A stretch of DNA of 64,000 bases, taken from assembly GCF_014202275.1 (NCBI RefSeq), contig NZ_JACHGF010000001.1, positions 62,001 through 126,000 on the forward strand, given 5' to 3'. The notes beneath the pieces are model-generated. The model saw only the letters and a program-made list of their open reading frames with translations, had not been told where the DNA came from and did not search any database. This document shows positions 1 to 9,067 of this stretch, piece by piece. This DNA is from Rhabdobacter roseus (GTDB lineage: Bacteria > Bacteroidota > Bacteroidia > Cytophagales > Spirosomataceae). Each line of letters opens with the position of its first letter. Position 1 is the first letter of the stretch. A program made the translations under genes and the position numbers.

Positions 1-1069
1 CCGTGGCCGATAGCCGCGAATATTCGAGGAGGTCATTGATGAGCTGAGACATCCGGGCCGATGAGCTGATGGACCGGCTCAGGTAGGAAAGCGCCTCTTC
101 GTTGCCGGGCAGGTACTTTTCCTTAATGATGGTATTGAATGTCTGTATTTTCCGGAGGGGCTCTTTGAGGTCGTGGGAGACTACCCACGTAAATTGCTGG
201 AGCTCATGGTTGGCGCTTTCCAGCTCCGCGTTTTTAAGCAGAAGCTCTTTTGTTCGCACTTCTACCGTTTGTTCCAGCATCTCGTTGGCCATTTTTTGCT
301 GGTGAATATCCGTAAAGGTACCTACCCACCGCACAATGCTACCCTGCTGCTCGACGGGTACTACCCGAAGGCAGTAGTAGCGGTAGGCCAGCGTTTGGAG
401 ATTTTTCAGACGTACTTCGCATTCAAATTCCACGCCCCGGGCAAAATGCTCTTCCCACTTATCGCAGAGGTGGTCGTCCGGGTGGGTTTCGGGGAAAGTA
501 CCCGCGTCCGGGGAGTAATGAAACCACTGCTCATTCACGTATTCAATCCGGCCGTCGGTAGCTACCGTGAAGGCAATCTGAGGCAGCGACTCCAGCACAA
601 AACGAAGCTCCTGCACGCGTCCGGCTAGTTCTTCCTGGGCCTGCTTCCGGATCTCTATTTCCTGCTGCAGGGAGTTTTGGATGGCTTTTAGCTCCTGCTG
701 CTGCTCGTAGAGCTTATTGAAGGTTTTTACTTTCAGGATCAAAATATCCGGGTCAACGGGCTTGGTGATGTAGTCGATTCCGCCGGAGGTATAGCCCTTG
801 GTGATGAATTTCTTCTCCCGGTTTACGGCCGAAAGAAAGATGATCGGGATGTCTTTGGCTTTGCTGTAACCCGCAATGGCCTCGGCTACCTCAAAGCCAT
901 CCATGCCGGGCATTTGTACGTCCAGTATGATGAGCGAGTAGCTGCTTTTCAGAATTTTTTTTAGAGCCTCTTCACCTGACTCAGCCGTATCCGTTTGAAA
1001 ATTATGCAGCTCGAGTATTCTTTTTAGCGGAAGGATATTTTCGGGCCTGTCATCAACAATAAGAATCAT
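1..1069 (-). CDS. Response regulator-PAS-histidine kinase hybrid (C-terminus outside window)
   Basis: Reading the minus strand from an ATG at 1069 gives 356 codons with no stop before the window edge. The protein opens with a receiver domain: acidic residues in VDD near residue 6, the phospho-acceptor Asp in IILDVQMPGMDG near residue 50, and the conserved Lys in TKPVD near residue 105. A coiled coil rich in Gln and Glu follows, then a PAS domain (about 155-255), a second short coiled coil, and a HisKA dimerisation domain whose H-box reads VVSHDLKEPLRK. The ATPase domain must lie to the left of the window. Receiver-first hybrid kinases of this kind are common in Cytophagales and usually report to a further regulator or to a diguanylate-type output. 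The signal sensed is unknown; no transmembrane segment is visible, so it is probably cytoplasmic. Confidence 0.85.
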   Translation of the reverse strand, partial: MILIVDDRPENILPLKRILELHNFQTDTAESGEEALKKILKSSYSLIILDVQMPGMDGFEVAEAIAGYSKAKDIPIIFLSAVNREKKFITKGYTSGGIDYITKPVDPDILILKVKTFNKLYEQQQELKAIQNSLQQEIEIRKQAQEELAGRVQELRFVLESLPQIAFTVATDGRIEYVNEQWFHYSPDAGTFPETHPDDHLCDKWEEHFARGVEFECEVRLKNLQTLAYRYYCLRVVPVEQQGSIVRWVGTFTDIHQQKMANEMLEQTVEVRTKELLLKNAELESANHELQQFTWVVSHDLKEPLRKIQTFNTIIKEKYLPGNEEALSYLSRSISSSARMSQLINDLLEYSRLSAT

Positions 1070-1407
1070 AGCTGTTATATAGCGGTTTGGACAAGTAAAA
1101 AGATGCCCTGGTACCACAGATAACCACTACCCCTGCACCAGGCAGCGGCTACCTTTTCGGGGCAGAACTCTATTCATATTCAAATCACGCGGAAGGGAAA
1201 GTGAGCAAAGATACGAATTGAATTTTGAATAGCGCGGTATTTTGGCCGTTGCCGCGCAGGGGATTGCCTGAAAGCGCTGTAAATGAACGGCTAAACTACC
1301 TTGCAGACACTAGCAATGCGCCACCCACTCCGCCTACGGCCCTATACGTAAGCCAAAAAGAGGGTAGTTGCAGAAACAAAAACGGAGCCCGTGCGCCAGC
1401 CGACGTG
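1070..1407. other. Intergenic, no gene seen
   Basis: This stretch lies between the start of the hybrid kinase and the end of the AraC gene, both on the minus strand. I see no convincing short gene, hairpin or promoter match. A long open frame on the plus strand that begins near 1225 is the antisense of the AraC gene and has no recognisable product. Confidence 0.5.
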
Positions 1408-2280
1408 CTATTTGTGGGCCGTCTTGTGCAGGTACTTTCTTTTGTATTCCAGGGGAGTCATGTCGGTCACTTTTTTGAAATGCCGGTAAAAATTGGAGAC
1501 ATTGTTAAAGCCACACTCAAAGCAGATCACTTCCGTAGCCAGCCGGTCGTCCACCAGGAGCCGACAGGCGTGGCTGATGCGGATCTCGGTCAGGAAATCG
1601 TTGTAGGTTTTGTTGGTCATGAGCTTGAAGTACCTACAGAAAGAAGTCACGCTCAGGTTGGCCACCGAGGAAACATCCTTAAGGCTGATCTCTTTTTTGT
1701 AATTAGAGAGCGTGAAGGCATACACGGTGTTGAGCCGGAGCGTCTCCGAATCGTTGGATTTATAGAAGGCATTGGCCGACGCAATGCTGCTAACTTCTTC
1801 GGTCTCGGCCAGGATCTTGAGGATCGTCAGGAGCAGAATGAGCCGGTCCAGATTGTGGGCGTCGGCGGCGGCGTACATGAGCGGAATGATTTCCTCCCGG
1901 GCTTTGCCTTTGATAACGAGGCCCTTCCGGGCTTTTTCGTAAAGCTTCGGGATGAGGTAAGCCTCGGGCAAGTGCAGCAGGTCTGCGCCCAGGCAGTCGG
2001 GCAGAAAATGGATGATGATCACTTCCGCCGTGGCGTGGGAGCTGCTGCCTTCTTCGACCCGCCAGGTATGCGGCAAATTTTCACCCAGCAAGATCAGCTC
2101 GCCATCCGAGAAGTTACTGATGTCGTCGCCGATAAATCGTACCCCTTTGCCTTTGATGAGGTGGTGAAGCTCCAGCTCCGGATGGTAGTGCCAGACGGTC
2201 CCAAAGGCCGACTCCTTCTCATGACGAATACTGAACGAATTCTGGGATTTAAGCGGTACTCGGTGAAAATGGGGTTTCAT
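1408..2280 (-). CDS. AraC family transcriptional regulator with cupin sensor
   Basis: The product is 290 residues. An N-terminal cupin-like region (WHYHPELELHHLIKG, then GDGELILLGENLPH-like strands) would bind a small ligand, and the C-terminal 100 residues form the two helix-turn-helix AraC module (ISLKDVSSVANLSVTSFCRYFK and ECGFNNVSNFYRHFK, ending TPLEYKRKYL). I start it at the ATG at 2280, giving MKPHFHRV; an upstream TTG at 2349 stays in frame but adds an unlike 23-residue leader. It sits at the downstream end of a carbohydrate-processing locus on the same strand, separated from the nearest enzyme gene by 187 bp, so it probably has its own promoter and may regulate that locus; this last point is inference. 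Confidence 0.85.
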   Translation of the reverse strand: MKPHFHRVPLKSQNSFSIRHEKESAFGTVWHYHPELELHHLIKGKGVRFIGDDISNFSDGELILLGENLPHTWRVEEGSSSHATAEVIIIHFLPDCLGADLLHLPEAYLIPKLYEKARKGLVIKGKAREEIIPLMYAAADAHNLDRLILLLTILKILAETEEVSSIASANAFYKSNDSETLRLNTVYAFTLSNYKKEISLKDVSSVANLSVTSFCRYFKLMTNKTYNDFLTEIRISHACRLLVDDRLATEVICFECGFNNVSNFYRHFKKVTDMTPLEYKRKYLHKTAHK

Positions 2281-2467
2281 GTATTCTAAGTGACTTAGTG
2301 GGTTGTTTTTACAGCGTACATCAAGAAAGTTTAGGTTAAAGTAATACAATGAGGTTTCTTGTATAAGTAAACACGAAGATACTTGCTATTTGCTCAGCAG
2401 CTAGTTACATCAGGAAAAATCTTTTCGTAACCACGAGCCGTCTTTGGTCCTTTCCGCAGGTACCTGC

Positions 2468-4432
2468 TTACTTCGTCCATTGTAAATCCTCGCGCTGATA
2501 AAAATAGAAGCGTCCGGTTTCGTCACCTACCAGTAGGTTGAGGGAATTACCTGGCCCCAGGTACCCTACAGTCGGCGAACAGGCGTGTTGTCCCTTATTG
2601 ATCCGTTCATTTTTAAATTGCACCGCTACGGGATACTCATAAACGGGCCGGGCTTCGGTACCTGCGTTTCGCAGGAAAAGAACCGCCGCGCCGTTTTCCG
2701 GGAGGCGATACGGCAGGCCGCGCGTCGGCTCGGGGATGGTGGCGTAGCGCGGGGTACCTACGAGCAAATCTTTCACGCCGTCTTGGTCCCAGTCTACGAG
2801 CACAATCTTGGAGCGGCCCGTTTCGCCACCTTTTTTCCAGTTGGCCCGGATGGGGATACTGTCGCCGATGGTGAGCTTACCGCCATCCTGGAGGTTGTAG
2901 GTGTCGAGCTGCCAGTAAAGATGGAACTCGTCGTCGGTGTCGAGGCAGATGTAAGCGTTGCGATCGCCCAGTTGGCCCACGCCCGGCTGCACCCGCCAGG
3001 TACCGTGCAGGTCCAGGCCATCTACGTAAAGCGGGCGCTCGGGCTGCAGGTACGGCTTTTCCCGAGTACCGGTGTTGACGTAGATATTGAATTTTCCCCG
3101 GCTGTCGCCCGTGAGTAGATCGGGCAGCCCGTCGCCGTTCCAGTCGTAGACGGTAGGGCAGGAGTACCCCCAGCGACTCTCGACCGGCCCCTGCACCGAC
3201 TGGTTGTAGCCCGGCTGAATGTGAATGGCGTAGCCTCCGGCCTCGACCGCTACCGGGCTATGAAACTTCGGATGGGCATCATTACCCCGATTTTCAAAAA
3301 AATAAATAAGACCCAGGGAGGTACCTGAAATAATGTCCAGATCGCCGTCGCCGTCCCAGTCGGTGAGGGTAGGTACTACCAGGGAGCTCCCGTAGAGGTC
3401 GGGGTGGGTTTGTAGCAAGTGGACGGGCTCCGCAAACACCAGGGCACCATTGGACAGCTGTTTATCTTCTGCTTTATAAAAATAAATACCTCCCTCGCTG
3501 GACACGATGAGGCCTTTCGCCCCCGGCCCGTCAAAAAAGGCCAGGTACCCATGAATGGCCGGATTGCGGTGCATCAGCCCCCGGGGGTTTACGAGGTAGG
3601 TGGCTTCCCCCAGCGTTTCGGTGTGCTCGTCGATTCGGTAGGCGTGCAGGTTGCCCAGGGTAGTACCGCAGAGCAGGTACTTTTGCCCCCGAAAAGTATA
3701 GAGCGTGTAGCCTTCCAGCGAGAAGTACGTTTGGTCCAGTGAGGTGAGGGGTTTTACGTTCAGAACCGGGCTGTCCAGGCTAGACACAAAGGCCCCGTAC
3801 ATACCGGACTTCGGCAGCGGGTTTTGCCAGAAGCCTTCGGGACCGTAGGCGCGGCGCGCGTGCCGAACCGCTGGGTCAGGATGCTCCTGGTAGGCGCTGT
3901 CGGCTACGGTAAAAAGAAAAAGGTACCTGGAGGGGGCTAGTTCAATCACACCAAAACGGCCAAAGCCCCGGGGAAGGCCGTGAATCGCGATCGGTTTTGG
4001 CGCGGAGAAATCCAGGGTGCTTTTCTGGAATTTCCCGTAGTGAAGCGCTTGTCCCACTGCCCAAAAACCGTAGGCCTCGCCCCGGCTGTTTTCCAACAGC
4101 ACGGACCGGCCGTAGGCCTCCTGCTCAAAGGGTACGGCTATTTTTTTCGGCTCCGAAAAGACAGGTACCCCTTCCGGGCTGTACTTTTCAAAGGCATGGT
4201 AATAAGTACCTGGATTGTATCTGTCGCTGGAAATAAACAGATCCGGGTACTTGTCGGCGTTGGCCCGCGCCATGCCCAGCAGGAAGCCATTGACCGACGG
4301 CAGCGCGAAGCGGTCGTAGGGGAGGGTACTTTTCAGCGGCTTTCCGCTTTCCGGGGTACCTGTCTGCCCCAGCGCGTCTTTTTTTCCAAACAACGCCAGC
4401 CACAGCACCAGCCCGATTACGATTTTTTGCAC
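2468..4432 (-). CDS. Exported FG-GAP/VCBS-repeat protein
   Basis: A 654-residue protein starting at GTG 4432 with a hydrophobic signal peptide (about 1-22). Calcium-binding FG-GAP/VCBS motifs of the type DWDGDGDLD recur: one near residue 360, another reading DWNGDGLPDLLTG near residue 435, and a third reading DWDQDGVKDLLVG near residue 550. These build a beta-propeller. The family is found on cell surfaces and next to sugar-degrading enzymes, where a binding or lyase-like role is suspected but usually unproven. It is separated from the upstream DUF4838 gene by about 19 bp, so it is likely the last gene of that operon. Function in carbohydrate binding is inferred from context only. Confidence 0.8.
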   Translation of the reverse strand: MQKIVIGLVLWLALFGKKDALGQTGTPESGKPLKSTLPYDRFALPSVNGFLLGMARANADKYPDLFISSDRYNPGTYYHAFEKYSPEGVPVFSEPKKIAVPFEQEAYGRSVLLENSRGEAYGFWAVGQALHYGKFQKSTLDFSAPKPIAIHGLPRGFGRFGVIELAPSRYLFLFTVADSAYQEHPDPAVRHARRAYGPEGFWQNPLPKSGMYGAFVSSLDSPVLNVKPLTSLDQTYFSLEGYTLYTFRGQKYLLCGTTLGNLHAYRIDEHTETLGEATYLVNPRGLMHRNPAIHGYLAFFDGPGAKGLIVSSEGGIYFYKAEDKQLSNGALVFAEPVHLLQTHPDLYGSSLVVPTLTDWDGDGDLDIISGTSLGLIYFFENRGNDAHPKFHSPVAVEAGGYAIHIQPGYNQSVQGPVESRWGYSCPTVYDWNGDGLPDLLTGDSRGKFNIYVNTGTREKPYLQPERPLYVDGLDLHGTWRVQPGVGQLGDRNAYICLDTDDEFHLYWQLDTYNLQDGGKLTIGDSIPIRANWKKGGETGRSKIVLVDWDQDGVKDLLVGTPRYATIPEPTRGLPYRLPENGAAVLFLRNAGTEARPVYEYPVAVQFKNERINKGQHACSPTVGYLGPGNSLNLLVGDETGRFYFYQREDLQWTK

Positions 4433-4451
4433 GTCTTAGGTACTTATAGGA

Positions 4452-6713
4452 TTATAATTTTAAGTCGGAAGGTACCTCTGCGAAGTAGAAGCCCCAGCCT
4501 CTTTTTAACTGATCTACTTTGATCAAAATGGTATTTTCTCCTTGGGGGAGCGACACGGTGATCAGGTCCTGGTTGGGCTCAGCCTTGCGGGATACCGGCC
4601 TGTCCAGCACCAGCTTCCCGTTGATCCAGACCCGTACGCCGTCGTTGCTGCCTACACCAAAGGTTTTCGTTTGGGCTTTTTCCAAATGAACAGATCGATA
4701 GGCGTAGGCAACTACGTGTTCGTTGGGCGAGAAAAGCCGGCTGAAATCCACGTACCCGGAGGTGAGGTCCTGGTACTTGCGCCAGGGTACCTGCTGGCCG
4801 TTTTTGGCAAGGTAGGTTTGGCTGGGTACAAAGCCTCGCTCGGGCGCAAAGGCCGTCGCCAGGCCTTTGAGGTCTTCGTTCTCAAAGGGGCCCACGATCC
4901 ACCAGTCGGTGTAGAAGATGGCGGCCGAGGTTACTTTTTTCAAAAAAGCGTTCAGGTTGCCGTAGGTTTCGGGTACATCGCCGATGGCCTTGATGTGGTG
5001 TTTTTCGATAATCCGGTTGAAACGAGCCAGCGCCTGCGGCATGTCCTGTCGGCTGAGGTAGGCTGTGCCGCCGATGGAGTAGAAAAAAAGCTTGGTGTAA
5101 AGTACCGGCAGGTAGGCCAGCTCCACCCGCCCGGCCAGGGCGGAGTCGGCCGCGGCGGCTTCGTGCGCTAAACGGAACAAGCTATCGGCCTTCTGGATCG
5201 TGGCCAGCCCCAGGTAGTTTACTTCCGTAGGTTGCGACCAAATGCTGAAGTAGACGCTGTCGGGCTGTACTTGCTCGTGCAGCAGCCGGATGTACTGGCT
5301 CAGGTAAGGCGCGGCGGCGCCGTACACCTGCTGCACAAACTCGTCTATGAGCGCCTGGGCGTCTTGCTCGGGATTCCACATGAGCTGCGCAAAGACCCAC
5401 GCCCGCAGCTCCGAAAACTCCCCGCCTCCCTGCTCCGGTACGTTATTGCCCTGGGCAAAAAGCCCGATCACGCCCTGGTCGGCGTAAAACTTCACGTCGT
5501 GCTTGAGCGTCTCAAAATTGGGAAAAGGCATGAGGTACTGCGCAAAGTCGGTGAAGTAGTCCCAAATGGTGATGCGCTTGGCGATGCTTTTCCACTGGGC
5601 CAGGCGCTCGCGGTAGCGCTCGTGGTGCGCACAGGCTTCAATGGGGTGCGCTGAGCAGTAGTTGTAGTGGCACAGCCGGATGGTCAGGTTGTCGGCGGGG
5701 CGAATGGTTTTGGGGGGTACTTCGGTGTAGGCGTAGGCCAGGGTTTGTAGTTTGATGGCGGGATGGTGCTTCGCTACGGTATCGGCGATCTGGTTCACGA
5801 ACGCCAGCAGCGAGCCCGCATGGCTGCCTTCGGCTTCGTCCAGCGCCCGGCAGTTGTTACAGGTACAGTAGCCTTCGCCGTCGTTTTGATCCACCGAAAA
5901 CACGTTGGCGCGGGGCTGCTCCTGGATCCAGTCAAGTACCTGCCGGGTGGCTACTTTCACTACCTCCGGGTTGGTGAGGCACAGCTGCGCGTCTTTGCGC
6001 TGGCGTACACCGTCTATTTCGGAAAAGTACTCCGGGTGCTGGGCAAAGTACCTTTGGGGCGGTACCAATTGATAAAACGTATGCACAAACGGGTAGGTGA
6101 TATAGCTTCCGCCCAGGGAGTCGGGGATGGGCACGATGCTGGGGTTGAGCCGGTTGTGGACGGCCCACTCGGTGTCGTAGGCTTCGCGGTACCAGGCTTC
6201 GCGGTATTCGAAAGCGGGCCGCTGCCGCTCCTCGATCGGGGACAGGCGCAGGGTACTTTGCGGGGGTACTTTCACCACCTCCCGTGTGTACCACCGGCAG
6301 CCGAGGTAGTCCGAGAGGTACCCCAACACACCGTACAAAGTACCCCGGCTACCGCCACCTGCGATGAGCAGGTACTTCCCATCGGAGCGAATGAGGTACT
6401 CTTCGGGGCCAAAACGGGCTGTGTCCAGCCCGCTGAGTACCGCTGGGGGTATTTCTTGGAAGCCAACGTATATGAGCCGCTCCTCTGGCCCGGCCTGGTG
6501 GGTGATCTCTAGCTTGCAGCCGCTGATTTTTTCGAGGTTCTTTTGGAGCTCGGCGGCGGCATACTGCTCCGGCTGGCTCGCCTGGGCCGAAACGAAGATT
6601 TTGTAATCGCTCTTTCCGTTGGAAATCAAACTACTGCCCGATGAGCAGCCGAAGAAAAGAAACGCGACCAGCGTGGTAAGTACCAGGACGGTACTGGCTA
6701 TAAGGTACTTCAT
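4452..6713 (-). CDS. DUF4838 lipoprotein, glycosidase-like
   Basis: A 753-residue lipoprotein: the signal peptide ends in a lipobox (LFFGCSSG, Cys at about residue 23), so it is anchored in a membrane, probably facing the periplasm or surface. The N-terminal third (about 35-150) resembles the alpha-glucuronidase/hexosaminidase N-terminal domain (AAAELQKNLEKISG; GTLYGVLGYLSDYLGCRWYT). The middle (about 190-480) is the DUF4838 TIM-barrel-like domain with NDGEGYCTCNNC and WDYFTDF. The last 150 residues look like a galactose-binding-type beta-sandwich (GSNDGVRVWINGKLVLD). The substrate is unknown. The gene lies between a secreted TIM-barrel protein and an FG-GAP protein in one minus-strand cluster downstream of SusCD, so uptake-coupled glycan processing is the likely context. 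Confidence 0.8.
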   Translation of the reverse strand: MKYLIASTVLVLTTLVAFLFFGCSSGSSLISNGKSDYKIFVSAQASQPEQYAAAELQKNLEKISGCKLEITHQAGPEERLIYVGFQEIPPAVLSGLDTARFGPEEYLIRSDGKYLLIAGGGSRGTLYGVLGYLSDYLGCRWYTREVVKVPPQSTLRLSPIEERQRPAFEYREAWYREAYDTEWAVHNRLNPSIVPIPDSLGGSYITYPFVHTFYQLVPPQRYFAQHPEYFSEIDGVRQRKDAQLCLTNPEVVKVATRQVLDWIQEQPRANVFSVDQNDGEGYCTCNNCRALDEAEGSHAGSLLAFVNQIADTVAKHHPAIKLQTLAYAYTEVPPKTIRPADNLTIRLCHYNYCSAHPIEACAHHERYRERLAQWKSIAKRITIWDYFTDFAQYLMPFPNFETLKHDVKFYADQGVIGLFAQGNNVPEQGGGEFSELRAWVFAQLMWNPEQDAQALIDEFVQQVYGAAAPYLSQYIRLLHEQVQPDSVYFSIWSQPTEVNYLGLATIQKADSLFRLAHEAAAADSALAGRVELAYLPVLYTKLFFYSIGGTAYLSRQDMPQALARFNRIIEKHHIKAIGDVPETYGNLNAFLKKVTSAAIFYTDWWIVGPFENEDLKGLATAFAPERGFVPSQTYLAKNGQQVPWRKYQDLTSGYVDFSRLFSPNEHVVAYAYRSVHLEKAQTKTFGVGSNDGVRVWINGKLVLDRPVSRKAEPNQDLITVSLPQGENTILIKVDQLKRGWGFYFAEVPSDLKL

Positions 6714-6747
6714 GAGAGGAGGTTGGGTTTAGGAAGGGGTACTTTAC

Positions 6748-8007
6748 TCAATGCAAGGAATACAAACGCCCCTCGCCCGGCAAAAAGGTAGCCTTCAGGG
6801 TATGGGTTTTTGGGTCAAAAGGTACTTGCACGGGTTTTCCGGTGGCCTTGGAGATTTCCTTCACCCGCTTCACCGAACTACCCACCCGAAAGCTCAGCTC
6901 CTTGGCTTCTTTGAATGACTTATTGACCACCATGATGTACTCTTGGGTGTCGGTTGCCTGGTCGGTGAAGCGGCTTAGAATCACGTCCGCGTTTTCATCC
7001 AGTACCTTCCACACAAAGTCGGCCGGGGGATGGGCCGTGCCGAGCCAGAGGCTATCGCCGGTATGGTACACTTCGCGTGCGTCCAGCCGGATCAGCGTTT
7101 TGCCCAGTTGCTTCATCTCGCCGTTCAGGATTTTGAAGGGTTCGTAAAGATCCGTTTTCACGCCCGCGGAGTCGATGATACAAGGCGAGAAGGTAAGTAC
7201 CTCGGAATGCCGGATCTGGGTCCAATACGGAAACCACACCGGATTTTTAACGCCGTAGGCCAGGTTGGAAAAGCCATTGAGCCGCATTTCGTCGGCATTG
7301 GGGCGGCGCAGCTCCTCCACGCCGCTGAAGTACATGCCAAAGGATTGCAGGCAGGAAGACGTCTTGACCCCGTACCGCAGCCCCAGCCGCCGAATGATGT
7401 CCAGGTTATTGAAGTGCGTTTTTTCCAGGCGCTGCTTGCGCTTGTAGGGGTAATTGTCAAAAGCCAGGTAGTTCAGGTTTTCTTTCCCCACGCCTTCGAT
7501 CCAGCGGGTTAGGAAGCCCTGCTCGTAGTTGTTCACGGCCCAGTCGGGCAGGTGATTTACGTAGGCGTCGCGGGTGGGGTCCAGGCGGGTCACCAGGCGC
7601 TGCAGGTCAATGGCTGATTGGAGCCGCGCGGAGTCGGGCTCGTCCGTGATGTAGTAGCCCGCCAGGGCCGGGTGCGCCCGGTAGTCGTTCACCATCGCCC
7701 GGATGGCTTCCTCGCCCTGGTTGATGCGGGCGTCGTAAGCGTACACCTTCAGGCCGTGTTGACGGGCCATGTCCAGGGTCTTGAGGTTTCCGGCGCGGTC
7801 GCTGGCCACACCCGGCCCTATATTAAAAATAACATCCACGTGCGCTTCTTTAAGTACCTGGTACTGCGCGTCGGTGAGGAAATCAGCGGGGGGCGGCGAA
7901 TAGATACTGATGAGGAATTCGGGTTTCTTTTTCTGCCCCGAGGCGGGTAAAGCCACCAGAAGCGATAGGCTCATCAGCCCTAGTGAGAATAGGTGAAGGT
8001 ACCTCAT
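6748..8007 (-). CDS. Secreted TIM-barrel glycoside hydrolase-like protein
   Basis: A 419-residue protein with a signal peptide ending near ALPASGQ. The body reads like a (beta/alpha)8 barrel: LISIYSPPP, VDVIFNIGPG, LKVYAYDARI, YYITDEPDS and LAFDNYPY follow each other as barrel strands. The DEP in YYITDEPDS sits where many clan-A glycosidases carry their acid/base glutamate. The last 80 residues (EYIMVVNKSFKEAKELSFRV) look like a beta-sandwich. I do not recognise a defined GH family, so the substrate is open. It is 34 bp upstream of the DUF4838 gene and 10 bp downstream of the PmoA-like gene, which argues for one transcript. Confidence 0.65.
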   Translation of the reverse strand: MRYLHLFSLGLMSLSLLVALPASGQKKKPEFLISIYSPPPADFLTDAQYQVLKEAHVDVIFNIGPGVASDRAGNLKTLDMARQHGLKVYAYDARINQGEEAIRAMVNDYRAHPALAGYYITDEPDSARLQSAIDLQRLVTRLDPTRDAYVNHLPDWAVNNYEQGFLTRWIEGVGKENLNYLAFDNYPYKRKQRLEKTHFNNLDIIRRLGLRYGVKTSSCLQSFGMYFSGVEELRRPNADEMRLNGFSNLAYGVKNPVWFPYWTQIRHSEVLTFSPCIIDSAGVKTDLYEPFKILNGEMKQLGKTLIRLDAREVYHTGDSLWLGTAHPPADFVWKVLDENADVILSRFTDQATDTQEYIMVVNKSFKEAKELSFRVGSSVKRVKEISKATGKPVQVPFDPKTHTLKATFLPGEGRLYSLH

Positions 8008-8017
8008 GGTAGAAAAA

Positions 8018-9001
8018 CTAGTGCGTTGTACTCATACGTAAATAATCCTGGTAGGCTTTTTCCAGGTCGGGCTTTCCGTTGGGTGGGGTACAATAAAGCA
8101 GTACGCCGTAGCCGAGCTTGAATTCTTCGCCTTTTTTAACCGTAACCGTACTTTTTTCGCCCTGCTTCATGGCCTCCCGACCGAACGCATTGGCCGCCAC
8201 CAGTCCGTAGTCGCGCGCGTGGTACCAGCTGGGGCGGAAGTTGGTCGGAGCGGGCATGAGGGCCACGCCCAGGTACTTATCACCCACCGGCCCGCCGTAA
8301 TCGATCCAGCGCGAGGCTTGGCCCCAGGTACCTTTACCGTCTTTGAGGCCTTCGGCATTGGTGATGTGGCCCTGGCCGTACTGCACCGTGAGGGGGGTAC
8401 TCACCCGCACGCCCAGCCCCATTTCTTCCTGATCGCCAAAAGAAAAATCCCCTGCCTCGGACGAGTAGGTACTTTGGATAAGCAGCAAAGTACCTTCGGG
8501 CCGTACCAAAAGGGTGTACTTCACCCGCTCGGCCAGGACGCGCTCCTTGCCGTCGGTACTGAGGTAGTAGTTGCGCACGGTAAAAGTACCCTGGCCGGGG
8601 CCGCCCTCGGGCTGCTCCACAAACTGCTCATGCTCTACTTTGGCCTTCAGGCGCCAGTAGTCGTGGCCGTTGATGTCGCCGAAGCTCAGCCATATCCCCG
8701 GATGAAAAGTGGCGTGGTCTTTGGGGTCGCCCTCCTGGGGAGGGTTGTTGCGCGTGGCCTGGATGCCGCAGGGGGTACTTACGCTGGAAAAATGCGGACG
8801 CGTAATCACGGCATCTTCGTACACGTAGGTGGCAAAGGGTTGGCCGCCAATGGTGATGGTGAGCTTGCCCGGCTTTTGGGCAAACGCCACCACGGGGGGC
8901 TGGGCCTTTTTTTTCTTTTGGGCTAGGCAAACAGCCGGACCGGCCAGAAGGCTCACGAGGAGTAGCAGGCCCATGATTTGCTTATGAGGTACTTGTTTCA
9001 T
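8018..9001 (-). CDS. PmoA family (DUF6807) exported protein
   Basis: A 327-residue protein with a signal peptide (ending near AVCLAQ). It carries the pattern of the DUF6807/PmoA family: STPCGIQATRNNPP, then DHATFHPGIWLSFGDINGHDYWR, and near the C-terminus LGVALMPAPTNFRPSWYHARDYGL. Despite the family name there is no link here to methane oxidation; in Bacteroidota and Planctomycetes these genes sit beside oxidoreductases and sugar-processing enzymes, as here. A beta-sandwich sugar-binding or isomerising role is possible but unproven. It lies 66 bp downstream of the Gfo/Idh/MocA gene on the same strand. Confidence 0.75.
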   Translation of the reverse strand: MKQVPHKQIMGLLLLVSLLAGPAVCLAQKKKKAQPPVVAFAQKPGKLTITIGGQPFATYVYEDAVITRPHFSSVSTPCGIQATRNNPPQEGDPKDHATFHPGIWLSFGDINGHDYWRLKAKVEHEQFVEQPEGGPGQGTFTVRNYYLSTDGKERVLAERVKYTLLVRPEGTLLLIQSTYSSEAGDFSFGDQEEMGLGVRVSTPLTVQYGQGHITNAEGLKDGKGTWGQASRWIDYGGPVGDKYLGVALMPAPTNFRPSWYHARDYGLVAANAFGREAMKQGEKSTVTVKKGEEFKLGYGVLLYCTPPNGKPDLEKAYQDYLRMSTTH

Positions 9002-9067
9002 GTGTTTCTATGGTATAATATAGCCAGGGTGAAAAAGGAAAAGCAGGCCTGAGGTACTTTTGCCCAA

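Noticed and set aside
1225-2289. Long open frame (354 codons) on the plus strand opposite the AraC gene
   Set aside because: It is the exact antisense of a recognisable regulator, has no domain match, and such long shadows are expected in GC-rich DNA with biased codons.
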